From contig NZ_FOPM01000001.1 of NCBI RefSeq assembly GCF_900113485.1, positions 1 to 64,000 on the forward strand: 64,000 nucleotides of DNA. Reading direction: 5' to 3'. A program made the translations under genes and the position numbers. This document shows, one piece after another, positions 55,475 through 63,541 of this stretch. The notes below the pieces were generated by a model. It was not told the origin of the DNA. It was given only the letters and a program-made list of their open reading frames with translations, and searched no databases. Source of the stretch: Methylobacterium gossipiicola. GTDB lineage: Bacteria > Pseudomonadota > Alphaproteobacteria > Rhizobiales > Beijerinckiaceae. Numbering within the stretch: position 1 is the stretch's first letter; every line of letters starts with the position of its first letter.

Positions 55475-57520
55475 ATGAGCGCGAACGCGACCGTCGCCGA
55501 GGTCAAGCGCGACAAGCCCTGGATCATCCGGACCTATGCCGGGCATTCCAACGCCAAGGAATCGAACGCGCTCTATCGTGGCAACCTCGCCAAGGGCCAG
55601 ACCGGCCTGTCGGTGGCCTTCGACCTCCCGACCCAGACGGGTTACGACCCCGACCACGAGCTCGCCCGCGGCGAGGTCGGCAAGGTCGGCGTCTCCATCG
55701 CGCATCTCGGCGACATGCGGACTCTGTTCGACCAGATCCCGTTGCAGCAGATGAACACCTCGATGACGATCAACGCCACGGCGCCGTGGCTGTTGTCGCT
55801 CTACCTCGCGGTGGCCGAGGAGCAGGGCGCGCCGCTGTCCGGCCTCCAGGGCACAACGCAGAACGACATCATCAAGGAATATCTGTCGCGCGGCACCTAC
55901 GTGTTCCCCCCCGCGCCCTCCCTGCGGCTGACCAAGGACGTGATCCTGTTCACGACCAAGGAAGTGCCGAAGTGGAACCCGATGAACGTGTGTTCCTACC
56001 ACCTGCAGGAGGCCGGGGCGACGCCGGTGCAGGAGTTGTCCTACGCGCTGGCCATCGCCATCGCGGTTCTCGACACCGTCCGGGCCGATCCGGATTTCGA
56101 CGAGGCGAGCTTCGCCGACGTCTTCAGCCGCATCTCGTTCTTCGTGAATGCCGGCATGCGGTTCGTCACCGAGATCTGCAAGATGCGGGCATTCTCGGAG
56201 CTTTGGGATGAGATCGCCCAGGAGCGCTACGGCATCACCGATCCGAAGAAGCGCATTTTCCGCTATGGCGTTCAGGTCAATAGCCTGGGCCTGACCGAGC
56301 AGCAGCCGGAGAACAACGTCCACCGCATCCTCATCGAGATGCTGGCGGTGACGTTGTCCAAGCGTGCCCGGGCGCGCGCCGTGCAGTTGCCCGCCTGGAA
56401 CGAGGCCCTCGGCCTGCCGCGTCCGTGGGACCAGCAATGGTCCATGCGGATGCAGCAGATCCTGGCCTTCGAGACGGACCTCCTCGAATACGACGACATC
56501 TTCGACGGTTCGACGGTCATCGACGCCAAGGTCGAATCCCTCAAGGCCGAGACCCGCAAGGCCCTCGAGGAGATCGGCGGCATCGGCGGCGCGGTGGCGG
56601 CCGTCGAGACCGGTGCCCTGAAGCGGGCGCTGGTCGAATCCAACGCCAAGCGCATCTCGGCCATCGAGGCCGGCGATCAGGTCGTGGTCGGCGTCAATAA
56701 GTTCCAGGCCGGCGAGCCCTCGCCGCTCACCGCCGGGGAGGGTGCGATCTTCACCGTGTCCGAGACCGTCGAGATGGAGGCCGAGCAGCGCATCCGCGCC
56801 TGGCGCGCCCAGCGCGACGAGAAGGCGGTGGAAAAGGCGCTCGCCGACCTCGAGGCGGCGGCCCGTTCGGGCGCCAACATCATGCCGGTGTCCATCGCCG
56901 CCGCGAAGGCCGGCGTCACCACGGGCGAGTGGGGCGGACGCCTGCGCCAAGTGTTCGGCGAGTACCGCGCCCCCACGGGCGTGACCCTCGAGACCGTATC
57001 GTCGGGGGCGGCCGAGGAGGCGAAACTCCTCATCGCCGATCTCGGTGAGCGGTTGGGCGAGACCCCGAAGCTCGTCGTCGGCAAGCCCGGCCTCGACGGC
57101 CATTCCAACGGCGCCGAGCAGATTGCGCTGCGCGCCCGCGATGTCGGGTTCGACGTCACCTATGACGGCATCCGTCAGACCCCGACCGAGATCGTCGCCA
57201 AGGCGAAGGAGACGGGCGCCCACGTCGTCGGACTGTCGATCCTCTCCGGCAGTCACGTTCCTCTCGTGCGCGACGTGAAGGCGAAGATGCGGGAAGCCGG
57301 CCTCGACCACATCCCCGTGGTGGTGGGCGGCATCATCTCGCCCGAGGACGAACTGGTCCTGAAGAACATGGGCGTCACGGCGGTCTACACACCGAAGGAC
57401 TACGTCCTCGACACCATCATGGTCGGCATCGCCAACGTGGTGAATCGCTCCCTGGACAAGCAGGCCGCAGACAGGGCGGACGGTGTCGGACGACGGAACG
57501 CCGCCGAGCAGGTGTTCTGA
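55475..57520 (+). CDS. ecm: Ethylmalonyl-CoA mutase (B12-dependent)
   Basis: A 681-residue adenosylcobalamin mutase converting (2R)-ethylmalonyl-CoA to methylsuccinyl-CoA. The TIM-barrel part begins DKPWIIRTYAGHSNAKESNA and includes FDLPTQTGYDPDHELARGEV. The C-terminal B12 domain has the base-on motif GLDGHSNGAEQIA with cobalt ligand H543, plus GLSILSGSH and VVVGGI. It is a single chain, unlike the two-subunit methylmalonyl-CoA mutases, and adjacency to ccr supports Ecm (MeaA) over methylmalonyl-CoA mutase. GAGTGGA precedes the ATG. Confidence 0.95.
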   Translation: MSANATVAEVKRDKPWIIRTYAGHSNAKESNALYRGNLAKGQTGLSVAFDLPTQTGYDPDHELARGEVGKVGVSIAHLGDMRTLFDQIPLQQMNTSMTINATAPWLLSLYLAVAEEQGAPLSGLQGTTQNDIIKEYLSRGTYVFPPAPSLRLTKDVILFTTKEVPKWNPMNVCSYHLQEAGATPVQELSYALAIAIAVLDTVRADPDFDEASFADVFSRISFFVNAGMRFVTEICKMRAFSELWDEIAQERYGITDPKKRIFRYGVQVNSLGLTEQQPENNVHRILIEMLAVTLSKRARARAVQLPAWNEALGLPRPWDQQWSMRMQQILAFETDLLEYDDIFDGSTVIDAKVESLKAETRKALEEIGGIGGAVAAVETGALKRALVESNAKRISAIEAGDQVVVGVNKFQAGEPSPLTAGEGAIFTVSETVEMEAEQRIRAWRAQRDEKAVEKALADLEAAARSGANIMPVSIAAAKAGVTTGEWGGRLRQVFGEYRAPTGVTLETVSSGAAEEAKLLIADLGERLGETPKLVVGKPGLDGHSNGAEQIALRARDVGFDVTYDGIRQTPTEIVAKAKETGAHVVGLSILSGSHVPLVRDVKAKMREAGLDHIPVVVGGIISPEDELVLKNMGVTAVYTPKDYVLDTIMVGIANVVNRSLDKQAADRADGVGRRNAAEQVF

Positions 57521-57556
57521 GGCGACCCTGAATCTCCCATCCCCCAGGTTTCCGAA

Positions 57557-57594
57557 GGGATCATCCCTTCGGCGGGTGTCGGGCAGAGCCCGAC
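57557..57594. repeat. Dispersed palindromic repeat, family A, copy 2
   Basis: Two adjoining perfect palindromes: GAAGGGATCATCCCTTC (57554-57570) and GTCGGGCAGAGCCCGAC (57578-57594). It matches 40201-40238 at 36 of 38 positions. It lies 36 bp past the ecm stop and could stabilise the transcript end. Confidence 0.78.
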
Positions 57595-57627
57595 ATCTTC
57601 GCAGGGCCAGTTTCTCAAGAAGCCTTG

Positions 57628-57660
57628 CCTGGACCCGCGAAGGGCTTGCCCTTCGAGACC
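57628..57660. repeat. Dispersed palindromic repeat, family B, left copy
   Basis: The 33-bp unit, centred on the palindrome CGAAGGGCTTGCCCTTCG, is present in inverted orientation at 58706-58737 with one substitution and one missing base. It lies 40 bp upstream of the GT4 gene. Confidence 0.75.
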
Positions 57661-57700
57661 CGGGACGTTTCGGGGACGATCTGCGCATCACGGACACATC

Positions 57701-58696
57701 ATGTTCCTTGCCCCGCTGGTTGCCGTCCCCCTCGCCGCCGGGGTGAGCGCCGGGCTGATCCTCGCGTTGCGGCCGCTGCTCCAGCGCTATGCCCTGGCCC
57801 GGCCCAATGCCCGCTCCAGCCATACGGTGCCGACGCCGCAGGGCGGCGGCATCGCCATCGTGGGGGCCGTCCTGGCGAGCGTCGGCGCAGTGCTGGCCGT
57901 GCGCGGGGCCGGTTACGACGCACTGGAGGCCCTGATCCTCGCCCATGCGGTCGTGGCACTCACCGTGCTCGGCGCCGTCGACGACCTCAGACCCCTGCCG
58001 GCAACCCTCCGTCTCGGTGTGCAGGCCCTCGTGGTCGCCGGCCTCGTCTTCGCGGTGGGCGGCCGATTGGCGCCGGGCCTGCCCTTTGCCGTCGAGCGGG
58101 CCGGCGCGATCCTCGCCGGGGTGTGGTTCGTCAATCTCGTGAATTTCATGGACGGGCTCGACTGGATGAGCGTGGCCGAGTTCGTGCCTCTCACGGCGGC
58201 CCTCGTCTTCCTCGGTGCGGCCGGCGGCCTGCCGTTCCTGCCCATGCTGGTCGCGGCGGCGCTCCTGGGAGCGTTGCTCGGCTTCGCGCCGTTCAATCGG
58301 CCGGTGGCCAAGCTGTTCCTGGGGGATGTCGGCTCCCTGCCCATCGGCCTGCTGGGGGCGTGGCTGCTCCACCGCCTCGCCGTCGAAGGGGGCCTCGTCG
58401 CCGCCCTGCTGCTGCCCTTGTATTACCTCGCGGACGCGACCCTGACCCTGATCCGCCGGGCCGCGCGGCGTGAACCGGTGTGGCAGGCGCACCGCTCGCA
58501 TTTCTACCAGCGCGCCACCGACAACGGTCTTACGGTTCCCGGTGTGATCCGGCGGGTCTTCCTCCTCAACGTCGCTCTGGCGCTCCTCGCCGGGGCCACC
58601 TTGTTTTGGCCGTCCTGGCCGGTCACCGTCCTGGCCTGCGGGGCAGGTGCTGCCCTGGTGGCCGGCATCCTGCATGGTTTCGCCCGGCCAGCCTGA
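57701..58696 (+). CDS. Glycosyltransferase family 4 (WecA/WbpL-type sugar-phosphate transferase)
   Basis: A 331-residue polytopic membrane protein with about ten membrane helices that would transfer a sugar-1-phosphate to undecaprenyl phosphate, starting a polysaccharide or O-antigen unit. Family motifs: ARPNARSSHTVPTPQGGGIA near residue 34, LGAVDDLRPLPATLRL, NFMDGLDWM, KLFLGDVGSLPIGLLG and HRSHFYQRATDNG. Family-B repeats lie on both sides. The next gene is an epimerase that may supply its sugar nucleotide. MraY is excluded by the HRSHFYQR-type loop. Confidence 0.9.
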   Translation: MFLAPLVAVPLAAGVSAGLILALRPLLQRYALARPNARSSHTVPTPQGGGIAIVGAVLASVGAVLAVRGAGYDALEALILAHAVVALTVLGAVDDLRPLPATLRLGVQALVVAGLVFAVGGRLAPGLPFAVERAGAILAGVWFVNLVNFMDGLDWMSVAEFVPLTAALVFLGAAGGLPFLPMLVAAALLGALLGFAPFNRPVAKLFLGDVGSLPIGLLGAWLLHRLAVEGGLVAALLLPLYYLADATLTLIRRAARREPVWQAHRSHFYQRATDNGLTVPGVIRRVFLLNVALALLAGATLFWPSWPVTVLACGAGAALVAGILHGFARPA

Positions 58697-58705
58697 TGAA
58701 ATCAG

Positions 58706-58764
58706 GGTTCGAAGGGCGAGCCCTTCGCGGGTCCAGGGCGGAGCCCTGGAAGATCCAGGGGGGA
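58706..58764. repeat. Dispersed palindromic repeat, family B, right copy plus hairpin
   Basis: Bases 58706-58737 are the inverted partner of 57628-57660. It continues into a second palindrome, TCCAGGGCGGAGCCCTGGA (58732-58750). It ends just before the ribosome binding site of the epimerase gene. Confidence 0.72.
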
Positions 58765-58766
58765 CC

Positions 58767-59693
58767 ATGAGCGGAGAGCTCATCGCGTTGACGGGAGCCA
58801 CGGGCTTCATCGGCCGTCATCTGCTCACATCCCTCACGGCGCGGGGCTACCGGGTGCGCGTCCTGCTGCGCCGGCCCGTCGCGGTGCCGGAGGGGGCGAG
58901 CAGCGCCGTGGTGGGCGACCTCAGCCGGCCGATGAATATGGCGGCCGCCCTGGCGGGGGTCGACGCCGTCGTGCACTCGGCGGGCCTCGCCCACGCCATG
59001 TCGGGGACGCCCGAGGACGACTACCGGGCCTCGAACCTCGACGCCACGCGCAATCTCGCCGAATGCGCCGCCCGGGCGCGGGTGCGCCGGTTCGTGTTCC
59101 TGTCCTCGATCCGGGCTCAGAGCGGCCCCGGTGCCATGGGGGTTCTGCGCGAAACCGATCCGGCCCAGCCGACGGACGCTTACGGCCGCTCGAAGCTGGC
59201 GGCCGAGCAGGCGCTCGCGGGGATCGACCTCGATTGGGTCGCCTTGCGGCCCGTCCTCGTCTATGGCGCCGGGGTGAAGGGCAACATGGCCGCCCTCCTG
59301 CGCTTGGCCCGCACGCCTTATCCGCTGCCGCTTGCCGGGTTCGGAGCGCGCCGGTCCCTCGTGTCGGTGGAGAACCTCGCGGGCGCCGTCGCCACGGCGC
59401 TCGGCGCCCCAGGCCCCCTCGGACGCGCCTTCGTGGTGGCCGAGCCGGATCCGCTCACCCTGCCCGATATGATCGCCGCCCTGCGCCAGGGCCTCGGTCA
59501 GGCCCCGAAGCTCATTGCCGTGCCCCCGGGCCTCATCGGCCTCGCTTGCCGCCTCGCCGGGCGGGAGGAAGCCTACGCGCGGCTCTCGACGAATCTCGTC
59601 GCCGAAGCCGAGGGGCTGACGGCCCTCGGCTGGCGCTGCGAAAAAACCACGCGTGAGGGGCTCGCGGTCTTCGCCCGTGCCGAGGCGGCATGA
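58767..59693 (+). CDS. NAD-dependent epimerase/dehydratase
   Basis: A 308-residue extended short-chain dehydrogenase. N-terminal NAD motif LTGATGFIGRHLLTSL, then FVFLSSIRAQSG and the catalytic pair Y139/K143 in AYGRSKLAAE. It probably interconverts a nucleotide sugar (UDP-GlcNAc or UDP-glucose type) for the adjacent GT4 transferase. The ATG follows a GGGGGGA site at the end of the family-B repeat. A related gene pair is common in O-antigen loci. Confidence 0.87.
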   Translation: MSGELIALTGATGFIGRHLLTSLTARGYRVRVLLRRPVAVPEGASSAVVGDLSRPMNMAAALAGVDAVVHSAGLAHAMSGTPEDDYRASNLDATRNLAECAARARVRRFVFLSSIRAQSGPGAMGVLRETDPAQPTDAYGRSKLAAEQALAGIDLDWVALRPVLVYGAGVKGNMAALLRLARTPYPLPLAGFGARRSLVSVENLAGAVATALGAPGPLGRAFVVAEPDPLTLPDMIAALRQGLGQAPKLIAVPPGLIGLACRLAGREEAYARLSTNLVAEAEGLTALGWRCEKTTREGLAVFARAEAA

Positions 59694-59723
59694 AAAAGGC
59701 CCGGCGCCTGGCGCCGAGCCCCT
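59693..59723 (-). terminator. Intrinsic terminator of the small exported protein gene
   Basis: Read on the minus strand, a stem GGCTCGGCGCC/GGCGCCGGGCC with few mismatches ends in TTTTT just over the epimerase stop codon. It lies 25 bp past the stop of the 59748 gene and may also serve the convergent epimerase gene. Confidence 0.75.
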
Positions 59724-59747
59724 GAACACCGTTCCGCTGCCGAATCT

Positions 59748-60083
59748 TTAGCGTCGCACGTCGATCACATCACCCGAGCGGCTGTCGATCACCACGGAGA
59801 TGTCGTCGCCGCGACGGTCGGAACCGCGCACGATCATCCGGGGGCCACGCCGTTCGACGCCGTCGACATCCGCGAGGCCCTCGCGCCGAGCGATCCGGGT
59901 GGCCTCGCCGCGGGTCAGTTCGCTGCGCGGCGGACCGCGGTCGTCGTAACCACGGCGATAGCCCGGATCGACCTGAACGCCGCCCGGCCCGATGGAGATG
60001 CCCTGCGCGAAAGCCGGAGCTGCGGCAAGGCCGAGGGCCATGGCGAACGCGCTCCCCACCAGAAGCTTCGAAACACTCTGCAA
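59748..60083 (-). CDS. Small exported PepSY-like protein
   Basis: A 111-residue protein with a signal peptide (cleavage likely after APAFA) and a C-terminal region TRGEATRIARREGLADVDGV ending in DDISVVIDSRSGDVIDV, resembling a PepSY-like domain. Start: TTG at 60083 with GAGGAGA 6 bases upstream. The mature N-terminus is Gly/Pro-rich. Likely periplasmic; role unknown. It follows the CapD gene (minus strand) in the opposite sense to the epimerase. Confidence 0.68.
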   Translation of the reverse strand: MQSVSKLLVGSAFAMALGLAAAPAFAQGISIGPGGVQVDPGYRRGYDDRGPPRSELTRGEATRIARREGLADVDGVERRGPRMIVRGSDRRGDDISVVIDSRSGDVIDVRR

Positions 60084-60157
60084 GATCGTCTCCTCGGATC
60101 GTCCGATACGACCGGGCGAGGCCGGTCGGTTCCTTCACCTACATTAGGGTCGGGACC

Positions 60158-62164
60158 TCAATGACCAAGCGCGGCCGTTGGTTCCCGGGATTCTTGCGGG
60201 GCCATTGCCGAAGCGGTGGGGGGAGTTTCGGAGCAGAGCGGCGCCGTGGGGCGATTGTGAAAATCGGGGATCGCTTCGCCGAACACGGCCTCGGCCGCCG
60301 CCCGGTCGTTCTCCGCCACCGCCGTGCGCAGCCGGGCGATCCAGCCGTCGAGGACCGTGCGGTCGGCGAAGATCGGGCGCGCTGCCATCACCCCGTCGAT
60401 GCCGTCGAGGGCGACGCGGGGCTCCTCGCGGGCGAACAGAATTTCGTTCAGGCGCTCGCCCGGCCGTGAACCGGTGTGGACGATCTCGATATCGACCCCC
60501 GGTTCGAAGCCTGCCAGCCGGATCATTCGCTCGGCGAGGTCGCCGATGCGCACGGGCTGGCCCATCTTGAGGACGTAGACGGCCGCGCGCTGGTCGGCCC
60601 CGTCGGCGCAGGCGACGGTTCGGGCCTCGCGGTCGGCATGCGAGGCGGCGGTGAGTACGAGGTCGGCGGCTTCCCGGACGGTCATGAAATAGCGCACCAT
60701 GGCGGGATCCGTCACGGTGACCGGCCCGCCGCGGGCGATCTGGGCCTTGAACACCGGCACCACGGACCCGACGGAGCCGAGGACATTGCCGAAACGCACG
60801 GCGATGAGCCGGGTCGGCGTCTCCCCCTCGGTGCAGTCTTGGGCGGCGTCGTGCGCCTGCGCCACCATTTCGGCGAAGCGCTTCGTGGCGCCGAGCTGCG
60901 ACACGGGCTCGATGGCCTTGTCGGTGGAGATCATCACGAGGGCACGCGCCCGCACGGCCAGGGTGGCGTCCGCGACGTTGATGGAGCCGAAGACGTTGGT
61001 CTTCACGCCCTCGGTCCAGTCGCGCTCGAGGTAGGGCACCTGCTTGAGGGCGGCGGCATGGAACACGTAGTCGGGCCGGAACTCCGCGAAAACGGTGTGG
61101 AGCCGGTCCGCGTCGCGGATATCGGCGAGGACACCGGTGACGTTGGCCTCGGCCAGATCCGGGCGGCTCAGGATGCCATGGAGGGCGGGCTCCGAACTTT
61201 CGATCACCAGAACGGCGGCGGCGCCGAAGGCCACGGCGCGGGCGCAGATCTCCGATCCGATGGAGCCGCCGCCGCCGGTCACGATGACCCGCTTGGCCGT
61301 CAGCAGCCGCTCCAGGCGCGTCCGATCGATGGTGACGGTGGGGCGCAGGAGCAGGTCCTCGATCTCCAGGGGGGCGAGCCCGGCATCGCGCATGTTCTCG
61401 CCGAGGCTCGTCACCCGCGACAGGGGCAAGCCGAGGCGGCGGGCGCGGGCGATGAGGTCGTCGGGCTCGGCCTCGGGCGCCAGCGCGCTCGGCACGGCGA
61501 CGAGGCGGCGCACGGGGGTGCCGTCGCGGGCGAGGTCAGCCACCACCCGTTCGAGGTCGGCGAAGGCGCCCAGCACGGGGATGCCCCGCATGGTCTGGCC
61601 GGTCTCGTCGATGCGTGGCGACAGGATGCCCTTCGGGGCGATGCGGCGAATGGCGCCGGACTCGATGGCCCGGACGAGGATGTCGATGTCGGTGCCGCGT
61701 CCGAGCAGCAGGGTCGGCGTGGTCGCCGCCCGGGCCTGGCTCTGCCGCGAGCGGGCGTATTTGAGGTAGCGGAAGGCGAGGCGAGGCCCGCCGAGCAGGA
61801 AGATCTGCAGCACCCAGTAGAGGCCGATGGCGATCTTACCGAAAAAGTAGAAGCCGTACATCGTCGAGGAGACGAGGACGTAATCGAGGACGAGGAGAGT
61901 CAGCGCCAGGACGCTGGCGGCGCGGACGATGCCGGCGAGGTCGGGCAGGGACGCGAAGCGCCACTTCGTCCGGTACAGTTTGAACCGGCCGTAGACGAGG
62001 GCGGCGAACACCACGAAGGGCGGCAGCAGCAGGGGCAGGGCGTGCAGTCGCTCTGCGAGCAAGTCGCCGTTGAAGCGGAACACGAAGGTGAGGATCACGG
62101 CCAGGGCGGTCGCCACGCAATCGTGGACCACCATGACGGCGTGCTTGAGGGTGCGCTGGTTCAT
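60158..62164 (-). CDS. CapD/FlaA1-type nucleotide-sugar dehydratase (membrane-bound)
   Basis: A 668-residue polysaccharide biosynthesis protein: about four N-terminal membrane helices, a CoA-binding-like Rossmann domain (TPTLLLGRGTDIDILVRAIE), and a C-terminal SDR domain with VIVTGGGGSIGSEICARAV and FHAAALKQVPYLE. Relatives (WbpM, PglF, CapD) make 4-keto-6-deoxy UDP-sugars. In the catalytic stretch STDKAIEPVSQLGATKRFAE the Tyr/Met position is L424, with K428. It is on the opposite strand to the GT4 and epimerase genes. Confidence 0.9.
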   Translation of the reverse strand: MNQRTLKHAVMVVHDCVATALAVILTFVFRFNGDLLAERLHALPLLLPPFVVFAALVYGRFKLYRTKWRFASLPDLAGIVRAASVLALTLLVLDYVLVSSTMYGFYFFGKIAIGLYWVLQIFLLGGPRLAFRYLKYARSRQSQARAATTPTLLLGRGTDIDILVRAIESGAIRRIAPKGILSPRIDETGQTMRGIPVLGAFADLERVVADLARDGTPVRRLVAVPSALAPEAEPDDLIARARRLGLPLSRVTSLGENMRDAGLAPLEIEDLLLRPTVTIDRTRLERLLTAKRVIVTGGGGSIGSEICARAVAFGAAAVLVIESSEPALHGILSRPDLAEANVTGVLADIRDADRLHTVFAEFRPDYVFHAAALKQVPYLERDWTEGVKTNVFGSINVADATLAVRARALVMISTDKAIEPVSQLGATKRFAEMVAQAHDAAQDCTEGETPTRLIAVRFGNVLGSVGSVVPVFKAQIARGGPVTVTDPAMVRYFMTVREAADLVLTAASHADREARTVACADGADQRAAVYVLKMGQPVRIGDLAERMIRLAGFEPGVDIEIVHTGSRPGERLNEILFAREEPRVALDGIDGVMAARPIFADRTVLDGWIARLRTAVAENDRAAAEAVFGEAIPDFHNRPTAPLCSETPPTASAMAPQESREPTAALGH

Positions 62165-62233
62165 GAACTCCGGCCCGAACGGGCCCCGGCCGTGGCGGGT
62201 ATCGGCGCCCCGCCGCGCCCTGTCAACGCGGCG

Positions 62234-63079
62234 TCAGGGGCTGGGCCGCAGTGCCTTCAGGACCGCGTCGTCGGTCTCGTCGATGTCGGGGGCATCGATG
62301 TGGCGAAACCGGGCCTGGATCAGGCCGAAAGCCCCAAAGGCGAAGTGGCCCGCCGCCACCACGGCGAGCAGAGCCCAGCCGTATGGCTGCGCCCTGAGAG
62401 CCGCGAAGGCGCCGGCCAAGCCTTTCACCTCGGATGATGCCTGATGCCACGCCGCCGCCAGGAAGAATCCGCCGATGATGAGGAAGGCGATGCCGCGCGC
62501 CGCGTAGCCAAACTGCCCCACGGGCTTCGCCCAGCGGCACTGTTCCGGGCCGAGCTTCAGGCGGTCCGTGACCTTGCCGGTAGCGGCCTTGACCAGGAAG
62601 GCGACGCCGCCCGCCATCACCCCGAGGCCGACGAGGGCGACGAGCCAGAGGCCGAAGGGTTTGGCGAGGAGCCACGCGGTCCAGTCCTGCATGCCGTCGC
62701 CGCTGCGTGCCTGACCGAGGCCGAGCGCGAGACCGCCGGCCGTGACGGTGAGGCCGGTGTAGATCGCCGCGCTGCCGATATGGGCGGCCCGCACCACGAG
62801 GCCCTTCGGCGACGTGCCGCGTCGGTCGGCATCGGTCAGACCCTCGACGAACCGCCACAGGGCGAAGCCGAACAAGCCGACGGCGATGAGTCCGACGAGG
62901 ACGGGGCCGAACGGGCCGGCGAGCACCCAGCGGATGGCACTCTCACTGTCATCGGCCCGTCCGCCGCGCCCGAGGGCGGCCAGAAGCGCGAGGCCGCCGA
63001 CGATGCAGTAGACGATGCCGCGTGCGCCGTAGCCGAACCGGGCAAGGCGTTCGATGACGTTCCGGCCGAGGTACTGCAC
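62234..63079 (-). CDS. DUF1206 membrane protein with three internal repeats
   Basis: A 281-residue protein with six predicted membrane helices in three repeated pairs: RFGYGARGIVYCIVGGLALL (near residue 15), AAHIGSAAIYTGLTVTAGGL (near 97) and QFGYAARGIAFLIIGGFFLA (near 188). This is the pattern of DUF1206, whose function is unknown. Start: GTG at 63079, with GGA a few bases upstream. It lies 69 bp upstream of the CapD-type gene on the same strand. Confidence 0.85.
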   Translation of the reverse strand: MQYLGRNVIERLARFGYGARGIVYCIVGGLALLAALGRGGRADDSESAIRWVLAGPFGPVLVGLIAVGLFGFALWRFVEGLTDADRRGTSPKGLVVRAAHIGSAAIYTGLTVTAGGLALGLGQARSGDGMQDWTAWLLAKPFGLWLVALVGLGVMAGGVAFLVKAATGKVTDRLKLGPEQCRWAKPVGQFGYAARGIAFLIIGGFFLAAAWHQASSEVKGLAGAFAALRAQPYGWALLAVVAAGHFAFGAFGLIQARFRHIDAPDIDETDDAVLKALRPSP

Positions 63080-63105
63080 GGGAATCCTTCAGGGTGTCGC
63101 GACGC

Positions 63106-63492
63106 TTACTCCCCCGAACGCGCGACCTTGCCCGACAGTGCCACGTAAAATCCGAGTCCGTCGCCGGCCGGCAGGGTCTGGAGGCGGTCGACCAGCCCCT
63201 TGCGCTTGGCGTCCAGCAGCAGGCGTCCGGTGGGCTGGAATAGGGTCTCGCCCCCACCCTCGGGTGGCGGATCGAGGCGCACCGCCACGGTCTTGCCTTT
63301 GCCGAAGCGACTGCGCTCCAGCATCTCGTTCAAGGACGCCTCGGCGGTCGGCCGATTGGCGCCGCGCAAATCGAGCACGGATTCGGCATCGGTGACACCG
63401 AGGGACCCGCGAAGCTTGTCGGCGTAGAAGTCTTCGAAATGCGGCAAGGACGAAACCCCGGCATGGGCGCGTCGGGCGGCGCCCGGAGCCAT
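63106..63492 (-). CDS. Possible Smr-like domain protein (uncertain)
   Basis: A 128-residue protein. VLDLRGANRPTAEASLNEML recalls the start of an Smr (small MutS-related) domain, and PAGDGLGFYVALSGK its end, but the central GKG-type motif is altered (GKGKTVAVRL), so the assignment is tentative. The ATG at 63492 is the only in-frame start; in-frame codons before it also look protein-like (DAWTKAADQFRI), which may signal an unrecognised start or a frameshift. It lies between the moeA fragment and the DUF1206 gene. Confidence 0.4.
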   Translation of the reverse strand: MAPGAARRAHAGVSSLPHFEDFYADKLRGSLGVTDAESVLDLRGANRPTAEASLNEMLERSRFGKGKTVAVRLDPPPEGGGETLFQPTGRLLLDAKRKGLVDRLQTLPAGDGLGFYVALSGKVARSGE

Positions 63493-63541
63493 GATCCTGA
63501 ACTGATCGGCCGCCTTCGTCCAGGCATCCGGCGGAACCGGA

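Noticed and set aside
55235-58810. Minus-strand open frame of 1191 codons
   Set aside because: It is antisense to ecm and the GT4 gene, which have clear family motifs. Its Asp/Gly/Arg/His-rich composition is typical of shadow frames in GC-rich DNA.
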